Shown one piece after another: positions 6,701 through 11,153 of a stretch of DNA of 11,153 nt. This DNA is from an uncultured Blautia sp. (GTDB lineage Bacteria; Bacillota; Clostridia; Lachnospirales; Lachnospiraceae), in contig CAKRKL010000069.1 of assembly GCA_934358405.1 (NCBI GenBank), forward strand, positions 1-11,153. Reading direction: 5' to 3'. Numbering within the stretch: position 1 is the stretch's first letter; each line of letters begins with the position of its first letter. The notes under the pieces were generated by a model. It saw only the letters and a program-made list of their open reading frames with translations, had not been told where the DNA came from and made no database searches. The position numbers were made by a program, and so were the translations under genes.

Positions 6701-8134
6701 ATGAAAAGAACAAAAATCATCTGTACTCTGGGACCGGCCTCCAGTAAGAAAACTGTATTGAAAGCTATGATGCGTGCCGGAATGGATATTGCCCGTTTTA
6801 ATTTTTCCCATGGCTCTCATGAAGAACACAGAGGGCGAGTGGACATGATCAAGAATCTGAGGGAAGAGCTGAATATTCCTGTTGCCATGCTTCTTGATAC
6901 CAAGGGACCCGAGATCCGTACCAAGCTTCTGAAAGATCATAAGAAGGTTATGCTGGAAACAGGAAGTGAATTTACACTTACCACAGGTGACATAGAGGGA
7001 GATGAAACCCGTGTTGCCATTACGTATGAGAATCTGTATAAGGATGTAAAAAAAGGCGGCAAGATTCTGATCGATGACGGTCTGATCGAGCTGGAAATCG
7101 AGAATATAAAGAACTGTGACATTGTCTGCCGTGTTTTAAATGGAGGTGAGCTTGGTGAGCGTAAGGGAATCAATGTCCCTTATGTGAAAGTGAAGCTTCC
7201 GGGAATTACAGAGCAGGATAAGGCTGATATTCTGTTCGGAATTCAGCAGGAATTTGACTATATTGCGGCTTCCTTTGTCCGGGACGCAAAGGCAATCAAG
7301 GAAATCAGACAGCTTCTGGATGAAAACGGCGGTCAGGATATTGGTATTATTGCCAAGATTGAGAATGCAGAAGGTGTTGAAAATATTGATGAGATCATTA
7401 AGGCCGCAGACGGAATTATGGTTGCCAGAGGTGATCTTGGAGTGGAGATCCCTCCAAGTGAGGTTCCTTACATTCAGAAGATGATCATCCGTAAATGTAA
7501 TGAAAATTACGTTCCGGTTATCACAGCTACACAGATGCTGGATTCCATGATCCGCAATCCGCGTCCAACAAGAGCAGAGGTTGCAGACGTTGCAAATGCT
7601 ATTTATGACGGTACAGATGCAATTATGCTGTCAGGTGAGACCGCGGCAGGTAAATACCCGCTGGAAGCACTGAAAATGATGGTAGAGATTGCGCAGAATA
7701 CAGAGCCTCATCTGAATTACGAGTCTTACACACATGGCCGCAATATGTGCGGAGAGAGTCGTGTTTCCAGTGCTGTGGGGCTTGCAGCAGTACAAACAGC
7801 AAGAGATTTGAAGGTAAAGGCTATTGTAACGCCTACCTTTAGCGGAAGAACGGCCAGACTGATCTCCAACTTCCGTCCGGCAGTTCCTATCTATGCAGTT
7901 ACGCCAAGTGATACGGTTCTTCACAGACTGCAGTTGGTTTGGGGTGTGACTCCGCTGAAGGGCTATGAGAAGGATTCCACAGAGCATATTATTTCCCAGG
8001 CCATGAGCGTTGTCCGCAGAAAGCGTCTTGCGAAGAAGGGAGATCTGATCGTGTTTACTGTAGGAGATCCGGCTACGAATATGACCAGGGAGGGTGCTGT
8101 TACCAACATGCTTCATGTGATTGAGGCTAAGTAA
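6701..8134 (+). CDS. pyk: Pyruvate kinase
   Basis: Last glycolytic step: phosphoenolpyruvate plus ADP gives pyruvate plus ATP, in the cytoplasm. At 477 residues it is the short form, like E. coli PykF, without the extra PEP-utiliser-like C-terminal domain found in Bacillus. Visible elements are TKIICTLGPASS at the N-terminus, ATP/PEP-site residues Arg32, Asn34, Ser36 and His37 in ARFNFSHG, DTKGPEIRT (66-74), catalytic Lys219 in IIAKIENAEG, metal ligands Glu221 and Asp245 (GDLGVE), and ATQMLDSM with MLSGETAAGKYP. Glu71 in KGPEIRT is the position tied to potassium dependence in the rabbit enzyme, so K+ activation is likely (inference). The start has AGAGGG at 6685-6690, 10 nt upstream. lysA follows after 38 nt with no terminator between, so co-transcription is likely. 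Confidence 0.98.
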   Translation: MKRTKIICTLGPASSKKTVLKAMMRAGMDIARFNFSHGSHEEHRGRVDMIKNLREELNIPVAMLLDTKGPEIRTKLLKDHKKVMLETGSEFTLTTGDIEGDETRVAITYENLYKDVKKGGKILIDDGLIELEIENIKNCDIVCRVLNGGELGERKGINVPYVKVKLPGITEQDKADILFGIQQEFDYIAASFVRDAKAIKEIRQLLDENGGQDIGIIAKIENAEGVENIDEIIKAADGIMVARGDLGVEIPPSEVPYIQKMIIRKCNENYVPVITATQMLDSMIRNPRPTRAEVADVANAIYDGTDAIMLSGETAAGKYPLEALKMMVEIAQNTEPHLNYESYTHGRNMCGESRVSSAVGLAAVQTARDLKVKAIVTPTFSGRTARLISNFRPAVPIYAVTPSDTVLHRLQLVWGVTPLKGYEKDSTEHIISQAMSVVRRKRLAKKGDLIVFTVGDPATNMTREGAVTNMLHVIEAK

Positions 8135-8172
8135 CAGATAGCTGTACATTTTATAAACGAGGAGAAACTATT

Positions 8173-9474
8173 ATGAAAAAAACACCTTTTGTAACACTGG
8201 AGAAGGTTCAGGAAATTGCAAAGAAGTATCCTACACCGTTCCATCTCTATGATGAGAAGGGAATCCGTGAGAATGCACAGGCTTTAAAGGAAGCATTTGC
8301 ATGGAATAAGGGATTTAAGGAATTTTTTGCCGTAAAAGCAACACCTAATCCATTTCTCATTAAGATTCTGCAGGAATATGGCTGTGGCTGTGACTGCTCT
8401 TCCATGACAGAGCTTATGCTTTCCAAGGCAATCGGCTGCGGAAAGGGAGACATTATGTTTTCCTCCAATGATACTCCGAACGAAGAGTTTAAGTATGCAG
8501 ATGAAATTGGCGGAATTATTAATCTGGATGATATCACTCACATTGAGAGTGTGGAAAAGGCTGTAGGCAGGATTCCGGAAATTATCAGCTGCCGCTATAA
8601 TCCAGGCGGAGTATTCAAGATCAGCAATGATATTATGGACAATCCGGGAGATGCCAAATACGGTATGACAACGGAACAGATTTTTGATGCTTTCCGTATC
8701 CTTAAAAGCAAGGGCGCAAAGGAGTTTGGTATCCATTCATTTCTTGCCAGCAATACTGTAACGAACGAATATTACCCAATGCTTGCAAAGGTGATGTTTG
8801 AGCTTGCTGTTAAGCTTCAGAAGGAGACAGGAGCGCACATTAAGTTTATCAATCTTTCCGGTGGTATCGGTATTCCTTATCGTCCGGAACAGACACCTAA
8901 TGATATCCGTGTGATCGGAGAAGGTGTACGTAAGGTCTATGAAGAGATTCTTGTTCCGGAGGGAATGGGAGATGTAGCAATTTACACAGAGCTTGGACGC
9001 TTTATGATGGGACCCTATGGCTGTCTGGTAACAAAAGCAATCCATGAGAAGCATACCCATAAGGAATATATCGGAGTAGATTCCTGTGCAGTAAACCTGA
9101 TGCGTCCGGCTATGTATGGCGCTTATCATCATATCACAGTACTTGGCAAGGAGGATTGTCCCTGCGATCATCTGTATGATATTACGGGCTCTCTTTGTGA
9201 GAATAATGATAAATTTGCCATTGACCGTTATTTGCCGGAAATTGACATGGGAGATTACCTGGTAATCCATGATACTGGCGCACATGGTTTTTCCATGGGT
9301 TATAACTATAATGGTAAGCTGAAATCGGCAGAGATCCTTCTTCATGAGGATGGAACCTTTGATATGATCCGCCGTGCAGAGACCCCGAGAGATTATTTTG
9401 CAACCTTTGACTGCTTCCCTGTTTTTGAGAAGCTGCTGGAGGATGAAGGAAAATTTGCAAGTGTTTCAGAATGA
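8173..9474 (+). CDS. lysA: Diaminopimelate decarboxylase (divergent fold-type III PLP enzyme)
   Basis: Decarboxylates meso-diaminopimelate to L-lysine, the last step of lysine synthesis; PLP-dependent, alanine-racemase-like barrel plus beta domain. At 433 residues the length is normal. The PLP lysine is Lys55 in FFAVKATPNP. Other marks are GCGCDCSSMTEL, LSGGIGIPYRP (228-238, phosphate-binding glycines), ELGRFMMGPYG (from 273) and GSLCENND (Cys342-Glu343, the active-site Cys donated across the dimer). The usual HIGSQ motif reads GIHSFLASN (His188), and the late GAY motif reads GAHGFSMGYNYNG; both mark a divergent LysA branch that I associate with clostridia and Bacteroidetes. A related decarboxylase (e.g. 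of carboxynorspermidine) is less likely. The start has GAGGAG at 8159-8164, 8 nt upstream. It lies 38 nt behind pyk and ends at a strong terminator. Confidence 0.9.
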   Translation: MKKTPFVTLEKVQEIAKKYPTPFHLYDEKGIRENAQALKEAFAWNKGFKEFFAVKATPNPFLIKILQEYGCGCDCSSMTELMLSKAIGCGKGDIMFSSNDTPNEEFKYADEIGGIINLDDITHIESVEKAVGRIPEIISCRYNPGGVFKISNDIMDNPGDAKYGMTTEQIFDAFRILKSKGAKEFGIHSFLASNTVTNEYYPMLAKVMFELAVKLQKETGAHIKFINLSGGIGIPYRPEQTPNDIRVIGEGVRKVYEEILVPEGMGDVAIYTELGRFMMGPYGCLVTKAIHEKHTHKEYIGVDSCAVNLMRPAMYGAYHHITVLGKEDCPCDHLYDITGSLCENNDKFAIDRYLPEIDMGDYLVIHDTGAHGFSMGYNYNGKLKSAEILLHEDGTFDMIRRAETPRDYFATFDCFPVFEKLLEDEGKFASVSE

Positions 9475-9493
9475 CATCAAGAATAGTTAGTTG

Positions 9494-9526
9494 AAAAATA
9501 GCCGTTGGTTAGGACGGCTATTTTTT
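9494..9526. terminator. Bidirectional terminator between lysA and the DUF2442 gene
   Basis: AAAAATAGCCGT (9494-9505) pairs perfectly with ACGGCTATTTTT (9514-9525) around an 8-nt loop. The T6 run (9521-9526) serves lysA and the A run serves the converging minus-strand cassette. Confidence 0.93.
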
Positions 9527-9574
9527 ATGTGCTCGACACACTGGTAACACTGGGGCGGTTTTTCTCTTATAAAA

Positions 9575-9874
9575 TTAGATTGCCGACTGTAAAGCCGGAT
9601 AAGCGTAGCTGTGCTCATACATGTATTCAGGAGCACAGTCAATGTCCTCGTTCATCCAGGTAACAACACCATCTACTATTTTGCAATCCTTAAAAATCTT
9701 CTTATCAGACAGCGGAGCGAATGCAGGACCATTCAAAATGGTTGCATCAAACAAGCGCTGTTCTCCCGTGGAGAAAGTAAGAAGCATCATCATATCATCC
9801 AGAGGTTTTGCAGAAAGTATCTGGATGTTTTCTGGTTTTTCACTGGCATATACAATTCCATTCAATGTGAACAT
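9575..9874 (-). CDS. DUF2442 domain-containing protein
   Basis: A 99-residue protein of unknown function resembling the DUF2442 family. Recognisable features are the strand pattern PLDDMMMLLTFSTGEQRLFDATIL (split: PLDDMM, LTFSTGEQRLFD), then FAPLSDKKIFKDCKI, DGVVTWMNEDIDCAPEYMYEHS near the C-terminus. No membrane segment or signal is seen. The ribosome site AAGGAGG (9882-9888) overlaps the stop codon of the preceding DUF4160 frame, and only 12 nt separate stop and start, so the two are tightly coupled. DUF2442 genes are often found next to DUF4160 genes and the pair has the look of a toxin-antitoxin type module, but I know of no proven activity for it. The terminator at 9494-9526 closes the unit. 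Confidence 0.85.
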   Translation of the reverse strand: MFTLNGIVYASEKPENIQILSAKPLDDMMMLLTFSTGEQRLFDATILNGPAFAPLSDKKIFKDCKIVDGVVTWMNEDIDCAPEYMYEHSYAYPALQSAI

Positions 9875-9886
9875 AAAATTCCCTCC

Positions 9887-10153
9887 TTACTGTAATGGTT
9901 TGATTTTGTCAAAGTGTTCGCCGCGAACTGCTTTGTTCCAGGCTGCATAAGCTTCATCTTCGTGTAGGGCAAGCCAGCCAACCAACATTCTGAATTGCTT
10001 CTGTGGAAGTGATCCAGCGAGTAGCTCGCCGTCAATACCGACAGAAGCTCTGTATTCTCCATAAGTAACATGGACGTGTGGTTTATTGTGCTGGACAGTG
10101 TCATTAAATAACATTTTGATGACCATTCCTTCAAATCTACTTAATTCCGGCAT
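9887..10153 (-). CDS. DUF4160 protein from an internal start (alternative product)
   Basis: The 88-residue DUF4160 protein that results from starting at ATG 10153. AAAGGAGA at 10161-10168 sits 7 nt upstream, a better ribosome site than that of the longer frame. The resulting length and N-terminus (MPELSRFEG) agree with stand-alone DUF4160 proteins, which commonly begin MPxISRFxG. Its stop overlaps the ribosome site of the DUF2442 gene. The conserved PHVHV and GEY motifs are present. I think this short form is at least a major product; the long frame covers it in the same phase. Confidence 0.75.
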   Translation of the reverse strand: MPELSRFEGMVIKMLFNDTVQHNKPHVHVTYGEYRASVGIDGELLAGSLPQKQFRMLVGWLALHEDEAYAAWNKAVRGEHFDKIKPLQ

Positions 10154-10444
10154 AGAATCATCTCCTTTAAATGAAATATTTGAGGTATTGTTAAAACCAC
10201 CTTTTTGCGAAAGTTCTATAATAAGATGTGCTACCGAATGAACAAATTCATCAAAGTAATTTATTTCTGTACAGGAATACCCTTTGATACTTTCCCAGGT
10301 ATAATCTGGGAGCCAACATGTAGCGTTATGAAAACCACCGAAATCATCTGGTGTCTCGATATAGACTTTTACCTTTCCATCTGGTTTCATCTCAGAGTGA
10401 GTAATTTCGGTATCATCATTTAACGTCATAAATGGATACATCAT
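9887..10444 (-). CDS. Unknown N-terminal domain read in frame into DUF4160
   Basis: A 185-codon frame with two parts. Residues 1-97 form an unidentified domain (starts MMYPFMTLNDDTEITHSEM, with KVKVYIETPDDFGGFHNATC, ending in AHLIIELSQKGGFNNTSN), which looks to me like a short stand-alone hypothetical protein of gut clostridia. Residues 98-185 (from MPELSRFEGMVIKMLFND) match DUF4160, including NKPHVHVTYGEYRASVGI and the C-terminal EHFDKIKPLQ. The start at 10444 has AAAGGA at 10455-10460, 10 nt upstream; an earlier in-frame ATG at 10498 has none. The residues joining the parts (FKGDDS) are the translation of a strong ribosome site, so the second part may also be made alone. Whether this is a true fusion or two genes that lost a stop cannot be told from the sequence. 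No known function. Confidence 0.65.
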   Translation of the reverse strand: MMYPFMTLNDDTEITHSEMKPDGKVKVYIETPDDFGGFHNATCWLPDYTWESIKGYSCTEINYFDEFVHSVAHLIIELSQKGGFNNTSNISFKGDDSMPELSRFEGMVIKMLFNDTVQHNKPHVHVTYGEYRASVGIDGELLAGSLPQKQFRMLVGWLALHEDEAYAAWNKAVRGEHFDKIKPLQ

Positions 10445-10496
10445 AAGGCAATCATCCTTTCTTCTAGCGTCAATAGTATTAAACCTTTTCGACAAC

Positions 10497-10690
10497 ATGA
10501 ATATTTTCAGCTATCACTATACCTATATAATAGATTGTTTTCATGAGGGAAGTCAATATGATTATGAAAAAATCATGCAAAGGTGGGCACTATTTCTGGC
10601 ACCCTATGTGCGTAAGTGGCTTAAGACAGTTGGATTCCAGGCATTGCGGGGGGCAAATGTGGGGCAGAATTTTGATGATTTTTGATATTT
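10497..10690 (+). other. Gene-poor stretch with two short unassigned frames, possible remnant
   Basis: Between the cassette promoter and the tRNA terminator there is no convincing gene. A 62-codon plus-strand frame (10497-10685, containing RWALFLAPYVRKWLK and ending VGQNFDDF) has no ribosome site and overlaps the promoter. A 45-codon frame in another phase begins at ATG 10558 with GAGGGA 7 nt upstream and has several Cys and His residues (KKSCKGGHYFWHPMC). Neither resembles a family I know. They may be a decayed gene fragment or chance frames. Confidence 0.25.
10527..10556 (-). promoter_or_regulatory. Probable promoter of the DUF4160/DUF2442 cassette
   Basis: On the minus strand, TTGACT (complement of 10551-10556) and TATTAT (complement of 10527-10532) are 18 bp apart. 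Transcription would begin near 10520, placing the ATG at 10444 after a leader of about 75 nt. Confidence 0.65.
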
Positions 10691-10708
10691 CCTGAAATTC
10701 AAGGTAAT

Positions 10709-10739
10709 AAAAAACCCCGTAAATCAAAGGCTTTACGGG
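10709..10739 (-). terminator. Terminator of tRNA-Leu
   Basis: CCCGTAAA (10716-10723) pairs perfectly with TTTACGGG (10732-10739) around an 8-nt loop. Read on the minus strand, the hairpin is followed by a G and then a T6 run (complement of 10709-10714). It lies about 30 nt beyond the tRNA 3' end. Confidence 0.92.
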
Positions 10740-10768
10740 ATTTACATATCTTACGTTTTATGAGAAAA

Positions 10769-10851
10769 TGCCGGCAGTGGGACTTGAACCCACACGTAGT
10801 TGCCTACAACAGATTTTGAGTCTGCCTCGTCTGCCATTCCGACATGCCGGC
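10769..10851 (-). tRNA. tRNA-Leu, anticodon CAA
   Basis: An 83-nt class II tRNA on the minus strand. Acceptor arms GCCGGCA and TGCCGGC pair perfectly (with the discriminator A), the anticodon stem CAGA/TCTG encloses loop CTCAAAA with anticodon CAA (10816-10818), and there is a long variable arm TTGTAGGCAACTAC and a T arm GTGGGTTCAAGTCCCAC. It reads UUG leucine codons. The 3' CCA is not encoded. It has its own promoter and terminator, so it is a single-gene unit. Its 3' end faces the DUF4160/DUF2442 cassette. Confidence 0.97.
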
Positions 10852-10866
10852 GTTTAAACAAAACAT

Positions 10867-10895
10867 ATAATAGCATAAAAGGTTGTATTGTGCAA
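10867..10895 (-). promoter_or_regulatory. Promoter of tRNA-Leu
   Basis: On the minus strand, TTGCAC (complement of 10890-10895) and TATTAT (complement of 10867-10872) are 17 bp apart, with a predicted start about 9 nt before the mature tRNA 5' end at 10851. Confidence 0.7.
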
Positions 10896-10983
10896 GAGAA
10901 AATTTTGAATTTGTATAAAAAATATTTTTGAGTTGACTGGCAAAATTCCGCAAGGTGTGACGAATATTTGGCAGAAAGCTTTT

Positions 10984-10992
10984 TGATATAAT
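10984..10992 (+). promoter_or_regulatory. Possible extended -10 promoter for the gene at the right edge
   Basis: TGATATAAT is a perfect extended -10 element, but there is no good -35 at 16-18 bp; TTGGCA at 10968-10973 is only 13 bp away. It would give a leader of about 125 nt before ATG 11124. The rest of 10896-11110 is AT-rich and shows nothing else I can name. Confidence 0.45.
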
Positions 10993-11123
10993 TCAGATGA
11001 GACGTGGAAATAAAAGAAGAATGAAAAGAGTGAAAAGTTTATAAATTTTCCTGCAGAATGTTGATATTTATACTCGGAAATGCTAAAGTAAATAACAGTT
11101 GACAGAAAATGGAGGAAATGCCA

Positions 11124-11153
11124 ATGAATATTGACCATAAAAAACCAGAGAAC
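11124..11153 (+). CDS. Start of an unidentified gene, cut by the window edge
   Basis: Ten codons (MNIDHKKPEN) begin at ATG 11124, with GGAGG at 11111-11115, 8 nt upstream. The nearby ATG at 11118 is too close to the ribosome site. The charged, polar opening could precede a membrane anchor, but ten residues are too few to name a product. Confidence 0.7.
   Translation, partial: MNIDHKKPEN

Noticed and set aside
9537..9553. Tandem ACACTGG-TA-ACACTGG direct repeat after the lysA terminator
   Set aside because: Only two 7-bp copies and no related copy seen elsewhere; too short to be an iteron, att site or array.
10769..10851. Possible integration site at the tRNA-Leu 3' end for an element carrying the DUF cassette
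   Set aside because: I looked for a second copy of the tRNA 3' end in 9475-10700 and found none, and there is no integrase in view.
11099..11104. Perfect TTGACA box just before the right-edge gene
   Set aside because: A -10 at the right distance would fall inside the coding start, so it cannot drive that gene in the usual way.
10854..11138. Minus-strand frame of 94 codons upstream of tRNA-Leu
   Set aside because: It overlaps the tRNA promoter and the start of the right-edge gene, its composition (Phe/Ile/Tyr-rich) follows AT-rich DNA, and no ribosome site is present.

Overview
The window looks like chromosomal DNA of an anaerobic Bacillota, most likely a Lachnospiraceae (Blautia/Dorea-like clostridium). 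The reasons are AGGAGG-type ribosome sites before nearly every gene, sigma-A promoters close to TTGACA-17-TATAAT, moderate GC, and the protein types: a short pyruvate kinase, a divergent LysA, and hemB-hemL as the end of a tetrapyrrole operon. Genus is inference from family resemblance; no search was run.

Layout. (1) 3-2143, plus strand: the 3' part of hemB, joined to hemL by a TGATG overlap, which is the end of an early tetrapyrrole operon feeding siroheme, B12 or heme. (2) 2133-3386, plus: a separate beta-propeller lactonase gene (6-phosphogluconolactonase type) with its own promoter and a leader of about 130 nt that can fold into a three-way junction. (3) 3394-3447: a strong bidirectional terminator shared with aroC. 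(4) 3477-4568, minus: aroC, chorismate synthase. (5) 4633-4705: back-to-back promoters for aroC and corA; the corA promoter is a perfect consensus. (6) 4742-6563, plus: corA followed by a rhomboid-fold membrane protein that lacks the catalytic residues and carries a C-terminal zinc-ribbon-like tail. (7) 6668-8134, plus: a cre-like operator and pyk. (8) 8173-9474, plus: lysA, then a bidirectional terminator. (9) 9575-10444, minus: a small AT-richer accessory cassette, made of an unknown domain read in frame into DUF4160, followed by DUF2442, with its own promoter. (10) 10445-10770: no convincing gene; it holds the cassette promoter, a possible gene remnant and the tRNA terminator. (11) 10769-10851, minus: tRNA-Leu(CAA) with its promoter. 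(12) The first ten codons of an unidentified gene at the right edge.

Most of the window is ordinary core metabolism: tetrapyrrole, aromatic and lysine biosynthesis, glycolysis and magnesium transport. The parts most worth a second look are the DUF4160/DUF2442 cassette beside the tRNA gene, with its in-frame gene fusion; the zinc-tailed pseudo-rhomboid paired with corA; the structured leader of the lactonase gene; and the cre-like palindrome in front of pyk.
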